Positions 35,811 through 44,948 of a DNA stretch of 64,000 nucleotides are shown here, piece by piece. The notes under the pieces were generated by a model. It searched no databases, was not told the origin of the DNA, and saw nothing but the letters and a program-made list of their open reading frames with translations. Source of the DNA: Herbaspirillum sp. GTDB lineage: Bacteria > Pseudomonadota > Gammaproteobacteria > Burkholderiales > Burkholderiaceae_D. Positions within the stretch are counted from its first letter, which is position 1, and each line of letters starts with the position of its first letter. A program made the translations under genes and the position numbers. Location: contig JAQGLY010000073.1 in NCBI GenBank assembly GCA_028292625.1, positions 19,143-83,142 on the forward strand. Direction: 5' to 3'.

Positions 35811-36709
35811 TGAAAAATGTGCAGCACGTTCCAGTGGTCGGCGCCAGTCCGCTGGAGCGTCTGCGGGCGGAAATGGACAAGCTGCCCACCGCCAGCCGCA
35901 GGGCGGCCCAGGTATTCCTCGACGATGCTGGCTGGGCCATGCGCGCCAGCGTCGACGAACTGGCGCTGCGGGCGCAAGTCAGCGCGCCGACCATCGTGCG
36001 TCTTTGCCGCACGCTGGGCTTCAGCGGCCTGACCGATTTCAAATTGCAGCTGGCGCAAAGCCTGGCTGGCGGCACGCCTTATTTGCATCGCGCGGTCAAC
36101 AGCGCCGACAGCGTCGGCGAAATGGTCCACAAGATCCTGTTCGGCGCCGCGGCCTTCATGACGAATCTGGAAAAACAGATCGACCTGGCGATGATGGAGG
36201 CCGCGATAGCGAAAATCGCCGCCGCGGGCCGCGTGGATTGCTACAGCGTAGGCAACACCTCCACGTCCCTGGCAAACGATGCGCAGGGGCGTTTTTTCCG
36301 GCTCGGCCTGATTTCAAATTCTTATTTCGACGCCCACATGCAACTCATATCGGCCGCATCGCTGAGCGCTCATGACGTGGTGCTTGCGATCTCCCACGTC
36401 GGCCGGATGCCGACGCTGTTGGAGGCGGTGGCCGTGGCGCGCGAGCAAGGCGCGACGGTGATCGGACTGACGTTGCCAGATACGCCGCTGGCCAGGCACT
36501 GCACGATTCCGCTGACGGTGTCGGTTTCCGAAGACGCGGTGGTGCGCGTGGGGACCGAAGCCTATCTTGCGCATCTGGCGCTGATCGAAATTCTGATGGT
36601 GGGCGTGGGTATCCGCCGCGGGCCGGACGCGATCGAAAAACTGAAGCGCGTGCGGCAGGTGCTTGAAGCGCATCCTGCGGCGAAATGGGTTTGGTCTAAA
36701 ACCGAGTAG
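35810..36709 (+). CDS. MurR/RpiR-family transcriptional regulator
   Basis: 299 residues from the ATG at 35810, which overlaps the previous stop by one base (TAATG). N-terminal HTH_6: LPTASRRAAQVFLDDAGWAMRASVDELALRAQVSAPTIVRLCRTLGFSGLTDFK. C-terminal SIS domain with CYSVGNTSTSLANDAQGRFFRLG, DVVLAISHVGRMPTLLEAV and GATVIGLTLPDTPLA. RpiR proteins sense phosphosugars or amino-sugar derivatives. Here it most likely controls the divergent D-amino-acid and peptide-transport operons. A MurR-like link to muropeptide-derived ligands is possible but unproven. Confidence 0.87.
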   Translation: MKNVQHVPVVGASPLERLRAEMDKLPTASRRAAQVFLDDAGWAMRASVDELALRAQVSAPTIVRLCRTLGFSGLTDFKLQLAQSLAGGTPYLHRAVNSADSVGEMVHKILFGAAAFMTNLEKQIDLAMMEAAIAKIAAAGRVDCYSVGNTSTSLANDAQGRFFRLGLISNSYFDAHMQLISAASLSAHDVVLAISHVGRMPTLLEAVAVAREQGATVIGLTLPDTPLARHCTIPLTVSVSEDAVVRVGTEAYLAHLALIEILMVGVGIRRGPDAIEKLKRVRQVLEAHPAAKWVWSKTE

Positions 36710-36756
36710 GTGGCGCACAAAAGCCGTTCATGCGCGTTTGACCAACGGAGTCTTGA

Positions 36757-38199
36757 ATGAATAATTTGGGAAAGAGCTGGTGGGCCTGTTCCGCGAGCGA
36801 GCTTGCCGAAGCCTACGCGAGTGGCGCCTGCTCGCCGGTCGATGTTGTCGACAGCATTGCCGAACGGATTGAAGCAATCAATCCGCTTATCAACGCTTTT
36901 GTCACATTGGACCTGGACAGCGCCCGGAAAGCGGCCGTAAAGAGCGCGGCGCGTTGGCGAGCCGGCCAGCCGTTGAGCTATCTTGACGGGGTGCCCATCA
37001 GCGTTAAAGACAATCTCGTGGTTCGGGCCATGCGCTCTACATGGGGCAGTGCGCTTTATTCGGAATTCGTGCCGAGCATGGATGAACTGCCGATTGAACG
37101 TCTGCGGGCGGCAGGCTGCCTCATTCTGGGGAAGACGAATTGTCCTGAGTTTACCGTGCACGGCTATACGGGTAACCTGCTGTTTGGGCCGACCGGGAAC
37201 CCGTGGGATACGCGACTCACGCCTGGAGGCTCAAGCGGAGGCGCGGTCGCGGCGGTCTGCGCGGGACTGGGTCCGATCGCGATAGCCACCGATGGCGGCG
37301 GTTCGATCCGGCGCCCTTGCGCCTATACTGGTCTGATGGGGCTAAAGCCCTCGCGCGGGACGGTCGCGCGCGCTGACGGTTTTCCGTCCGTATTGCATGA
37401 TTTTGAAGTGGTTGGGCCCATTACGCGCACCATGGAGGACTTGCGGCGCGTGATGACGATCATTGGTTTGCCGCATCTCAGCGACCCGCTGTCGGTGGGA
37501 ATTCCGCGTGACGGATTTGAGCCGAAGGTTCCGCCTCGGCTGCGGATACTCTATTTACCACGGTTCGGCGACGCTCCGGTCGATCCTCGCATCACGCAGA
37601 GCGTCGCGGCAGCGGCGCAGGCATTAGGGAAATCGGGCCATTACGTCGAAGAAAGCGACCTGCGACCGTTCGATGGCGAAGCCTTGGGACAGGCCTGGAC
37701 AATTTTGAGTCAAACCGGGCTTTCATGGTTGATGGGACGGCATCCCGATTGGCGGTCCCAGGTCAGTCCCGCGATAGCCGAGCTGGTTGTCGCGGGTGCG
37801 GCATTGCCGGCCTCGGACTACTACCAGGCGCATCAGGTGTTCGCCGAGGCGAGGCGCGAGCTGTCGCTGCTGTTCGGCTGCTACGACCTGATTCTGACGC
37901 CATCGGCCGCCGCGATGCCCTGGCCCGCGACATTGCCATTCCCGGCCGTCATTGATGGCCAGGCGGTAGGCGGACGTGGACACGCGGTGTTTACGGGGTT
38001 CGTCAATATGTCGGGTTGCCCCGCGATCAATCTTCCCGCCATGCCTTCCGCTGACGGCATGCCGATCGGCTTCCAACTGATCGGACCGGTAGGGAGCGAC
38101 GGCTTGTTATGCAACGTCGGCGCGCAGTACGAGCTTGAACATGCGGGAAAACCGGATTGGCCTCCGCTGGCTAAGATCAATCCAGATTCCGCAAGCTGA
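36757..38199 (+). CDS. Amidase-signature-family hydrolase
   Basis: 480 residues with the Ser-cisSer-Lys triad visible: Lys84 in ISVKDN, Ser159 in [13 protein letters not shown] and Ser183 in [11 protein letters not shown]. Family blocks [17 protein letters not shown] and GLKPSRGTV are present. Hydrolyses a carboxamide. With the peptide importer and D-acylase, an N-acyl or peptide amide is a reasonable substrate, but GatA-like side reactions cannot be excluded. GGAG seven bases before the ATG. Its last 23 bases overlap the 3' end of ttcA on the other strand. Confidence 0.88.
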   Translation: MNNLGKSWWACSASELAEAYASGACSPVDVVDSIAERIEAINPLINAFVTLDLDSARKAAVKSAARWRAGQPLSYLDGVPISVKDNLVVRAMRSTWGSALYSEFVPSMDELPIERLRAAGCLILGKTNCPEFTVHGYTGNLLFGPTGNPWDTRLTPGGSSGGAVAAVCAGLGPIAIATDGGGSIRRPCAYTGLMGLKPSRGTVARADGFPSVLHDFEVVGPITRTMEDLRRVMTIIGLPHLSDPLSVGIPRDGFEPKVPPRLRILYLPRFGDAPVDPRITQSVAAAAQALGKSGHYVEESDLRPFDGEALGQAWTILSQTGLSWLMGRHPDWRSQVSPAIAELVVAGAALPASDYYQAHQVFAEARRELSLLFGCYDLILTPSAAAMPWPATLPFPAVIDGQAVGGRGHAVFTGFVNMSGCPAINLPAMPSADGMPIGFQLIGPVGSDGLLCNVGAQYELEHAGKPDWPPLAKINPDSAS

Positions 38200-39115
38200 T
38201 CATGCCGGGCATGGCTGCGCCGGTTGTCGCGCACGGCTCTTCGTCGAACGCGATGTCGCCGTCCGGATCGGCCTGGCCGGTGGCTTGCAAACCTGCGAAA
38301 TCGAATAAATTGCGGTCCATCAGATGCGACGGGGCGGTGGTGGATAGCGAGGCAAAGATATTGTCGACGCGCCCCTTGTGCTGCTTTTCCCAGTCGCGCA
38401 GCATGTGCTTGATTTGCTTGCGCTGCAGGTTTTCCTGGCTGCCGCAGAGATCGCACGGGATGATCGGGAATTGCTTGACCTCGGCGTAGCGGATGAGGTC
38501 GGCTTCCTTCACATAGGCCAGCGGGCGGATCACGATGCGCTTGCCGTCGTCGGATTGCAGCTTGGGCGGCATGCCTTTCAGTTTGCCGCCGAAAAACATG
38601 TTCAGGAAAAAGGTTTCCATGATGTCGTCGCGGTGATGGCCGAGCGCAATCTTGGTGGCGCCCAGTTCGCCGGCGACGCGGTACAGGATGCCGCGCCGTA
38701 GCCGCGAGCACAGCGCGCAGGTGGTCTTGCCTTCTTCCACCACGCGCTTGACGATGCTGTAGGTGTCCTGGTTTTCGATGTGATACGCGACGCCGAGTTT
38801 GTCAAGATATTCGGGCAGGATGTGGGCCGGGAAATTGGGCTGCTTCTGATCCAGATTGACGGCGACGATGTCGAAATCGATGGGCGCGCGTTCGCGCAGG
38901 GTCAGCAGGATGTCCAGCATCGCATAGCTGTCCTTGCCGCCGGACAGGCAGACCATCACCTTGTCGCCCTGTTCGATCATGTTGTAGTCGCCGATGGCCT
39001 GGCCAACCAGGCGGCACAGGCGCTTGTGCAGCTTGTTGTTTTCGTGCGCGGTCTTTTCCATCTGCTTGTGGCTGGCGCCTGCCGCGGCGTCGCTGGCCGT
39101 CAATGCCATGTTCAT
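38177..39115 (-). CDS. ttcA: tRNA 2-thiocytidine(32) synthetase
   Basis: 312 residues, [4Fe-4S]-dependent ATP pyrophosphatase that thiolates C32 of some tRNAs. The PP-loop is [12 protein letters not shown] (residues 56-67). Cluster/catalytic cysteines are Cys133 and Cys136 (CALC) and Cys224 (CDLC). The [29 protein letters not shown] and [17 protein letters not shown] blocks are diagnostic. The C-terminal ~40 residues are variable. Starts immediately after the folB stop (TAA then ATG). Confidence 0.95.
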   Translation of the reverse strand: MNMALTASDAAAGASHKQMEKTAHENNKLHKRLCRLVGQAIGDYNMIEQGDKVMVCLSGGKDSYAMLDILLTLRERAPIDFDIVAVNLDQKQPNFPAHILPEYLDKLGVAYHIENQDTYSIVKRVVEEGKTTCALCSRLRRGILYRVAGELGATKIALGHHRDDIMETFFLNMFFGGKLKGMPPKLQSDDGKRIVIRPLAYVKEADLIRYAEVKQFPIIPCDLCGSQENLQRKQIKHMLRDWEKQHKGRVDNIFASLSTTAPSHLMDRNLFDFAGLQATGQADPDGDIAFDEEPCATTGAAMPGMISLRNLD

Positions 39116-39514
39116 TTACACCCCTTCCTTGACCCGGAATACTTCGACGCCGACCGATGCGCAATCGGGATAGACGTCCGGCTTTTCGGTGGAAACCCGC
39201 GCCGCTCGCACTTTCGGATGCGCCAGCATGGCCTTGACCACGTCGTCGCACAGGGTTTCCTGCAGATGGATGTGGCCCTGCGCCATACGCCTGGCGATGG
39301 TGCTGCGGATGAAATCGTAATCCACCACTTCGTCGAGCTGGTCTTCTTTCGGCGTCGACAGAGTCAGCGGAATGAACAGATCGACGTTGATCAGGATGCG
39401 CTGCTCTCCCTTCTTTTCGAACTCGTGGACGCCGATGTTGATGAGTACCTCATAGTCGCGCAAAAACAGGCGGCGGCAGTCGTTCAGGCCGGCATAGGAA
39501 AGGGAAGGGAGCAT
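39116..39514 (-). CDS. folB: Dihydroneopterin aldolase family protein
   Basis: 132 residues: RRLFLRDYEVLINIGVHEFEKKGEQRILINVDL is the typical FolB opening, with DEVVDYDFIRSTI, QETLCDDVVKAML and VSTEKPDVYPDCASVGVEVFRV following. The glutamate in the GVHEFE segment binds the pterin in the family. Acts in folate synthesis, cleaving or epimerising dihydroneopterin. The neighbouring pteridine-reductase-like SDR supports a pterin role. Operon order SDR-folB-ttcA on the minus strand. Confidence 0.88.
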   Translation of the reverse strand: MLPSLSYAGLNDCRRLFLRDYEVLINIGVHEFEKKGEQRILINVDLFIPLTLSTPKEDQLDEVVDYDFIRSTIARRMAQGHIHLQETLCDDVVKAMLAHPKVRAARVSTEKPDVYPDCASVGVEVFRVKEGV

Positions 39515-39541
39515 AAAGTTACCAGTATGAAAAATGAAACG

Positions 39542-40315
39542 TTATTGCGTCAGAAACATCACGTCGCGTTGCAGCGGAATCAGGTGTTGGCCGCCGTCGA
39601 CCAGCAGCGTCGCGCCGGTGACGGCGCCGGCGGCGGCGACGTAACAGACGGCGGCGGCGATATCTTCCGGCGTGCTGGATTTACCCAGCGGGGTGGCGTT
39701 GTGCGCCTGGGCGAAGCCGGATGCGCTTTGGTCGCCCGACAGCATGGTCAGGCCGGGCGCGACGCCGACCACGCGCAGCTTCGGCGCCAGTGCTTGCGCC
39801 AGCATCGTGGTGGCGGTGTGCAGCGCGGCTTTCGACAGCGTGTATGACAGGAAATCGGGATTCAGGTTGAACAGTTTCTGATCCAGCAGATTGACGACCA
39901 CCGCTTGTTCGCCGTCCGGCGTGGCTGCGTGCAGCGCCTGCGCCAGCAGCAGCGGCGCGGTCAGATTGGTGTGCATGTGCGCGTCCAGCAGCGCGCCGTC
40001 GAAGCCGGCGGCGGCATCGTATTCGAACAGCGCGGCGTTATTGACGACGCAGCCTACCGGGCCCAGCGCAGCGGCGCGTTGCAGCAGGCCGGGCACGCTG
40101 GGCAGGTCCGCCAGATCGCAGTACACGGCCAGCGCGCGCCGGCCCAGCGCTTCGACCTCGCGCACGGTGGCGTGCGCGTCGTCGGCGGAATGCCGATAAT
40201 GCACGGCGATATCCCAGCCTTGCCGCGCCAGCGCCAGCGCGATCGTCCTGCCGATGCGTTTGGCGCCGCCGGTGACCAGCGCGACTTTTGCGACTTTTTG
40301 TGGATGTGCGTTCAT
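39542..40315 (-). CDS. Pteridine reductase-like short-chain dehydrogenase (PTR1/FolM type)
   Basis: 257 residues from the ATG at 40315. VTGGAKRIGRTIALALA is an NADPH-type glycine loop with an adjacent Arg, NNAA occurs at 92-95, and the catalytic residues are Asp145 (NLLDQK), Tyr158 and Lys162 (SYTLSK). An Asp in place of the usual SDR serine, 13 residues before the Tyr, is the arrangement of PTR1-type pteridine reductases, which matches the folB gene just downstream. Likely reduces dihydropterin or dihydrofolate. Only 20 bases separate its ATG from a divergent gene. Confidence 0.85.
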   Translation of the reverse strand: MNAHPQKVAKVALVTGGAKRIGRTIALALARQGWDIAVHYRHSADDAHATVREVEALGRRALAVYCDLADLPSVPGLLQRAAALGPVGCVVNNAALFEYDAAAGFDGALLDAHMHTNLTAPLLLAQALHAATPDGEQAVVVNLLDQKLFNLNPDFLSYTLSKAALHTATTMLAQALAPKLRVVGVAPGLTMLSGDQSASGFAQAHNATPLGKSSTPEDIAAAVCYVAAAGAVTGATLLVDGGQHLIPLQRDVMFLTQ

Positions 40316-40335
40316 GGTTTCCAATACAATACCGC

Positions 40336-41514
40336 ATGCCTCTGCAACTGCCCGCCCCCTCCGCCGACGCGCTCGCCGCCTCCCATTCGCTGCAATGCCT
40401 GATTGCCGACGATATTCGTCGCCGGCAGGGGTGGATATCGTTTGCGCGTTATATGGAGCTGACGCTGTACGCGCCGCAATTCGGCTATTACAGCGGCGGC
40501 GCGGCGAAATTGGGCAAAGAGGGTGATTTTACAACCGCGCCGGAACTTACGCCGCTTTTTGGCGCGACGCTGGCCCAAGTGGCGGCGGAGCTGTTCGCGC
40601 AGACCGCGCCGGCGATTCTGGAGTTCGGCGCCGGCAGCGGCAAGCTGGCGTTCGACATTCTGAGCGAATTGCAGGCTGGGGGGGTGGCGCTGCAGCATTA
40701 TCTGATTATCGAAGTGTCGCCGCAATTGCGTGCCAGTCAGCAACAAAGGCTGGCCGGATTTCCGAATGTGCAATGGCTGGACCGGTGGCCCGAGCGGTTT
40801 TCCGGGGTGGCGATCGGCAACGAGGTGCTGGATGCGATGCCGGTGTCGCTGGTGGTCCGGACGGCGGACGGCTGGAAGGAGCGCGGCGTGGCAGGCGCGA
40901 ACCCGGACGAAGACCCGCATGCCGGCCCGTTCGTCTTTGCCGATCGCGATTGCGATCCGGCGCTGATCGCGCAGATTCCGGATGCGGACGAATTGCCGGT
41001 CGGTTATCTGACCGAGGTGCATCCGGTGGCGATCGGTTTCATGCGTTCGCTGGCGGCGTTGCTCGGCGAGGGCCAGGATGGGGGCAAGGGCGCCGTGGCG
41101 CTATTGATCGATTACGGCTTTCCGGGGCGTGAGTATTATCTCGGCCAGCGCTCCGAAGGCACGCTGATGTGCCATTACCGGCATCATGCGCATCCGGATC
41201 CTTTTTATCTGCCGGGTTTGCAGGACGTGACCGCGCATGTGGATTTCACCGCGATGGCGCGGGCGGCGGTGGAGGGCGGTCTGGATTTGCTGGGGTACGT
41301 CAGCCAGGCGGGATTTTTGCTGGGGGCCGGTATCGGCGATCTGTTGCTGCGCACGCCGCCGGAGCAGGCGGCGCGGTATTTGCCGCAGGCCAATGCGGTG
41401 CAGAAGCTGATTTCGCCGGCCGAAATGGGGGAGTTGTTCAAGGTGCTGGCGGTCGGCCGCGGGGTCGAATGGCCGCAGCGGCTGTTGCAGCATGACCGCA
41501 GCCACCGCCTCTGA
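40336..41514 (+). CDS. MidA/NDUFAF7-type SAM-dependent methyltransferase (COG1565)
   Basis: 392 residues. RQGWISFARYMELTLYAPQFGYYSGG, GKEGDFTTAPELTPLFGATLA, ILEFGAGSGKLAFDIL (SAM motif I), GVAIGNEVLDAMPVSLV and ALLIDYGFPGREYYLGQRSEGTLMCHYRHHAHPDPF are hallmark blocks of the family whose mitochondrial member NDUFAF7 dimethylates an arginine of complex I subunit NDUFS2. The bacterial substrate is not established. The ATG at 40336 follows the divergent SDR by only 20 bases, so promoters for both must lie within the coding sequences. Confidence 0.88.
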   Translation: MPLQLPAPSADALAASHSLQCLIADDIRRRQGWISFARYMELTLYAPQFGYYSGGAAKLGKEGDFTTAPELTPLFGATLAQVAAELFAQTAPAILEFGAGSGKLAFDILSELQAGGVALQHYLIIEVSPQLRASQQQRLAGFPNVQWLDRWPERFSGVAIGNEVLDAMPVSLVVRTADGWKERGVAGANPDEDPHAGPFVFADRDCDPALIAQIPDADELPVGYLTEVHPVAIGFMRSLAALLGEGQDGGKGAVALLIDYGFPGREYYLGQRSEGTLMCHYRHHAHPDPFYLPGLQDVTAHVDFTAMARAAVEGGLDLLGYVSQAGFLLGAGIGDLLLRTPPEQAARYLPQANAVQKLISPAEMGELFKVLAVGRGVEWPQRLLQHDRSHRL

Positions 41515-41540
41515 TTAACAGACAATTAAAAAGGCTGCAA

Positions 41541-41735
41541 ATGATTCGATGGGTATTGGTGATTTTTCTGGCGCTGATCGTTTTTTCGCAGGCGCTGCCA
41601 TGGCTGGAAAAGCTGGGCATCGGACGCTTGCCGGGAGACGTGCGTTTTACGCTGTTCGGCCGTGTGTTTTCGTTGCCGTTTGCGTCGACGATTCTGCTGT
41701 CCGTCGTGGTGTTTCTGCTGGCGCGCTTTTTGTAA
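41541..41735 (+). CDS. Small DUF2905 membrane protein
   Basis: 64 residues: two hydrophobic helices (MIRWVLVIFLALIVFSQALPWL and STILLSVVVFLLARFL) flanking a conserved hydrophilic loop LGIGRLPGDVRFTLFG. This layout is that of DUF2905 proteins, integral inner-membrane proteins of unknown function. Twenty-six bases after the methyltransferase gene and probably co-transcribed with it. Confidence 0.85.
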   Translation: MIRWVLVIFLALIVFSQALPWLEKLGIGRLPGDVRFTLFGRVFSLPFASTILLSVVVFLLARFL

Positions 41736-41743
41736 CGGAATGA

Positions 41744-41770
41744 GCGGCGCCGGGTAAGCCGCTGCGCCGC
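41744..41770. terminator. GC hairpin between convergent DUF2905 and def genes
   Basis: GCGGCGC (41744-41750) and GCGCCGC (41764-41770) pair across a 13-base loop in the 50-base gap between convergent genes. There is no T run, so it may only assist termination in both directions. Confidence 0.35.
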
Positions 41771-41785
41771 CCATCCGCACCCGCA

Positions 41786-42304
41786 TCAGGCCTGCTTGCG
41801 CTTGAGCTCGCGCTCTTCCTTCAGCATTCTGGTCTTAATCCGGTTGCGCTTCAGCGGCGACAGATATTCGACGAAAATCTTGCCTTTCAAATGATCCATT
41901 TCATGCTGGATGCATACGGCCAGCAGTCCTTCGGCTTCCACTTCGAACGGTTTGCCGTCGGTGTCGAACGCGCGTACCTTGACGCGCGCCGGACGTTCCA
42001 CGCCGTCATACACGCCGGGCACCGACAGGCAGCCTTCGTCGTAAATCTGCTTTTCTTCGCTGGCCCACAGAATTTCGGGATTGATGAAAACACGCAGTTC
42101 CTTGCTGGTGTCCGATACGTCCAGCACCAGCAATTGCTCGTGCACGTCGACCTGCGACGCGGCCAGTCCGATGCCCGGCGCGTCGTACATGGTTTCGGCC
42201 ATGTCGGCGGCCAATTTTTTGAGGCGCGCGTCGAATGCGGTGACCGGTTTGGCCACCTTATGCAGGCGCGGATCGGGATAGCGGAGGATAGTTAATAAGG
42301 CCAT
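41786..42304 (-). CDS. def: Peptide deformylase
   Basis: 172 residues. The three metal-site motifs are intact: GIGLAASQ (45-52 region), EGCLSVPG with Cys92, and QHEMDHLKG with His134, Glu135 and His138. Removes the formyl group from nascent protein N-termini. Starts in its own transcription unit; fmt, its usual neighbour, is not seen here, but dprA, also a frequent neighbour of def, is divergent at 42531. Confidence 0.96.
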   Translation of the reverse strand: MALLTILRYPDPRLHKVAKPVTAFDARLKKLAADMAETMYDAPGIGLAASQVDVHEQLLVLDVSDTSKELRVFINPEILWASEEKQIYDEGCLSVPGVYDGVERPARVKVRAFDTDGKPFEVEAEGLLAVCIQHEMDHLKGKIFVEYLSPLKRNRIKTRMLKEERELKRKQA

Positions 42305-42530
42305 GCGTTTTCAGTTGAGGAATGGTGGTGAAATTTCATAAATTTGCCCGGCGGCGGGGCGTCCGATTCTTGCCAGGGCGGATATTTGTGGGCAAAATCG
42401 CTTGTTTCCGGGGCCGTTTATTTGGACTTATCCTTGGACCGATGGCTGCAACGCAGACCTCGCCTCACCACACGCCGTATCCCCGCCGTTCGCCAGGTTC
42501 ACCGGTATTCGATGACCAGGAATGGCAATA

Positions 42531-43682
42531 ATGAAAAATTTTATCACAGCTGTTAATACTACCGCTGCGCAGTCCGATGCGGAAAGCGTCAGCGCGTGGA
42601 TTCGGCTGGCGCATACGCGGGGCGGGCCGGGGGCATCGGCGGCGCGCAGGCTGCTGACGCAATTCGGGTTGCCGCAGCATATTTTTCACGCCGATCGCGC
42701 CGCTTTGCGCACAACGGCCGGCGCGCGCCAGGCGGACGCCTTGCTGGCGGCGCCGTCGTCGGCCACGCTGGATTTGATCGACAGGACTTTGGCGTGGCTG
42801 GCCGCGCCGGACCATTATTTGCTGACGCTGGCCGATGCCGCCTATCCGCCGGCGTTGCTGACCATCGCCGATCCGCCTTTGCTGCTGTATGCGATCGGCC
42901 GCCCGGCATTGCTGCAGCGCGCGGCGGTGGCGGTGGTCGGCAGCCGCAACGCCAGCAGGCAGGGCTTGCTGCATGCGGAACAATTTTCGGAAGCCCTGAG
43001 CCGGGCCGGGTGGACGGTGGTTTCCGGCATGGCGCTGGGCATAGACAGCGCGGCGCATGGCGGCGGTTTGCGCGGCAGCGGCTCGACGGTGGCGGTCATC
43101 GGGACCGGCGCCGATCTGGTTTATCCGACGCGCAATCGGGCGCTGGCCGAACGGATCGCGCAACAGGGCTGCATCGTCAGCGAGTATCCATTGGCGACCC
43201 CGCCTATCGGCGCGAATTTCCCGCGCCGCAATCGTCTGATCTCCGGCTTGGCCGGCGGCGTGCTGGTGGTGGAAGCCGCCTTGCGTTCGGGATCGTTGAT
43301 CACCGCGCGCGTGGCGGCGGAGCAGGGGCGCGACGTATGGGCCGTTCCGGGTTCGATTCATTCGCCGTTGTCGAAGGGCTGTCATGAACTGATCAAGCAG
43401 GGCGCAAAATTGATCGAGACGGTGCAGGATGTGCTGGAAGAGCTAGCGCCGGGCGGCGTGGCGGACGGTGGACAGGGGCGGCTTGCGCTGCCGCCGGCGG
43501 TATTGCCGGCTGAAGAGGAAAGCGGCTTGCTGAGGCAGATGGGCTTCGATCCCGTCTCGCTGGATCAACTGGCGCTGCGCAGCGGTCTTTGCGCGGCGGC
43601 ATTGCAGGGCGAGCTATTGACGCTGGAACTGGACGGGCGGGTGGAGTTGCTGTCCGGCGGCGCGTACCGCCGCATCGATTGA
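42531..43682 (+). CDS. dprA: DNA-protecting protein DprA
   Basis: 383 residues from the ATG at 42531, which has AGGA nine bases upstream; the in-frame ATG three codons earlier abuts the same element. An N-terminal SAM-like region precedes the Rossmann fold: AVAVVGSRNASRQGL, VVSGMALGIDSAAHGGGL, IGTGADLVYPTRNRAL, SEYPLATPPIGANFPRRNRLISGLA, and VVEAALRSGSLITARVAAEQGRDVWAVPGS. The C-terminal ~60 residues form the DprA winged-helix domain. Binds incoming single-stranded DNA and loads RecA during natural transformation. Confidence 0.94.
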   Translation: MKNFITAVNTTAAQSDAESVSAWIRLAHTRGGPGASAARRLLTQFGLPQHIFHADRAALRTTAGARQADALLAAPSSATLDLIDRTLAWLAAPDHYLLTLADAAYPPALLTIADPPLLLYAIGRPALLQRAAVAVVGSRNASRQGLLHAEQFSEALSRAGWTVVSGMALGIDSAAHGGGLRGSGSTVAVIGTGADLVYPTRNRALAERIAQQGCIVSEYPLATPPIGANFPRRNRLISGLAGGVLVVEAALRSGSLITARVAAEQGRDVWAVPGSIHSPLSKGCHELIKQGAKLIETVQDVLEELAPGGVADGGQGRLALPPAVLPAEEESGLLRQMGFDPVSLDQLALRSGLCAAALQGELLTLELDGRVELLSGGAYRRID

Positions 43683-43719
43683 GTGTTTCACGCCTGTCGC
43701 GTTGGAAACGCCGCATCGC

Positions 43720-44862
43720 TCAGGCTGGATACAGCGCTCCCAACACCCGCGATCCTGTTGCGCCGGTCACGGTCGGTAAATTGCCCGGCAGACGTTGCGT
43801 GAAGCGCTGCGCCAGCCATGCAAAGGCCAGGGCTTCAACCTGATTCGGCGCGACGCCCAGCGCCGTCGTGGATTGCACCGCGGGCGCCTGGCCGGATGGC
43901 AGCGCGCTCCGCAGCGAATGCTCCAGCCGCCGCATCAGATGCGCGTTGTACGCGCCGCCGCCGCACACATAGACGTCGGCAACCTCCGGCGCATAAGCGG
44001 CGATGGCCTGGGCGATGCTGTCGGCCGTCAGCGCCGCCAGCGTCGCTTGCACATCGATGGCCGGCAGATCAGCGAAGGGGGCCAGTTTTCGGTCCAGCCA
44101 ATCCATATGAAACAGATCGCGGCCGGTGCTTTTCGGGGCCGGCAGTCTGAAATAGGCTTCGTCTTTCAGCGCCGAGAGCAATGCCGGGCGGATCGTGCCG
44201 GCAGCGGCCCAGGCGCCGTTTTCGTCATAGGGTTTGTGCAGATGCCGGCCTATCCAGGCGTCCATCAGCGCATTGCCGGGGCCGGTGTCGAAGCCGATGG
44301 TATGGGCTGCGCCGGCCGGCAGTACGGTGATGTTGCCGATGCCGCCGATATTGACGACCGCGCGAGTTTGCCGCGCATCGCCGAACATTGCATGATGGAA
44401 TCCGCAAGCCAGCGGCGCGCCTTGGCCGCCTGCGGCGACGTCGCGGCTGCGGAAATCGGCGACCACGTCGAGGCGGGTCAATTCGGCCAGCAGCGCCGGA
44501 TTATTGGTTTGGCGGGTGTAGCCGAGTTCGGGGCGGTGACGGATGGTCTGGCCGTGTACGCCGACGGCGGCGATCTGCGCGTCCGGATGCTGACGGCGCA
44601 AGGCGGCGACGCATTCGGCGTAATGGACCGCCAGTTGCACGGCGGCCAGCGCTTCGCGATGGATTTCGTCGGGACCGTTGTGCTGCAGCCCCATCAATGC
44701 GGCGCGCAAATCCTCGTCGAACGGGATATAGGCCGTGGCCAGCATCGTCACCGGCCGGCCGTCCGCGCCGGGGAAAGCCGCCAGTGCGCCGTCGACGCCG
44801 TCGAGGCTGGTGCCGGACATTAATCCGATATACAGGGATGCGGCGGGCGGCATTGGATTCAT
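43720..44862 (-). CDS. anmK: Anhydro-N-acetylmuramic acid kinase
   Basis: 380 residues. IGLMSGTSLDGVDGALAAF is the ATP-binding opening, GVHGQTIRHRPELGYTRQTNNPALLAELT, VVADFRSRDVAAGGQGAPL (catalytic Asp region), VVNIGGIGNITVLP, FDTGPGNALMDAW and YVCGGGAYNAHLMRRL follow, the full AnmK pattern. Converts 1,6-anhydroMurNAc to MurNAc-6-phosphate in peptidoglycan recycling. It follows the M23 peptidase gene on the same strand by 86 bases, a functional link between wall cleavage and recycling. Confidence 0.95.
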   Translation of the reverse strand: MNPMPPAASLYIGLMSGTSLDGVDGALAAFPGADGRPVTMLATAYIPFDEDLRAALMGLQHNGPDEIHREALAAVQLAVHYAECVAALRRQHPDAQIAAVGVHGQTIRHRPELGYTRQTNNPALLAELTRLDVVADFRSRDVAAGGQGAPLACGFHHAMFGDARQTRAVVNIGGIGNITVLPAGAAHTIGFDTGPGNALMDAWIGRHLHKPYDENGAWAAAGTIRPALLSALKDEAYFRLPAPKSTGRDLFHMDWLDRKLAPFADLPAIDVQATLAALTADSIAQAIAAYAPEVADVYVCGGGAYNAHLMRRLEHSLRSALPSGQAPAVQSTTALGVAPNQVEALAFAWLAQRFTQRLPGNLPTVTGATGSRVLGALYPA

Positions 44863-44948
44863 GTGGGTGCCGAATGGCTGGCTGTATTGTTGGAATTATT
44901 TCGCTGGCTGATTTTACCGCTTTATGCGGCGCTTCATTTCACGGTTCC

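Noticed and set aside
29114..36709. Possible classification of the peptide importer as nickel (Nik) transporter
   Set aside because: Nik and Dpp systems share folds, but adjacent genes concern D-amino acids and no nickel enzyme or NikR site is seen here.
43683..43719. Small GCGTT-GGA-AACGC stem between dprA and anmK
   Set aside because: Five base pairs and no T run; too weak to call a terminator.
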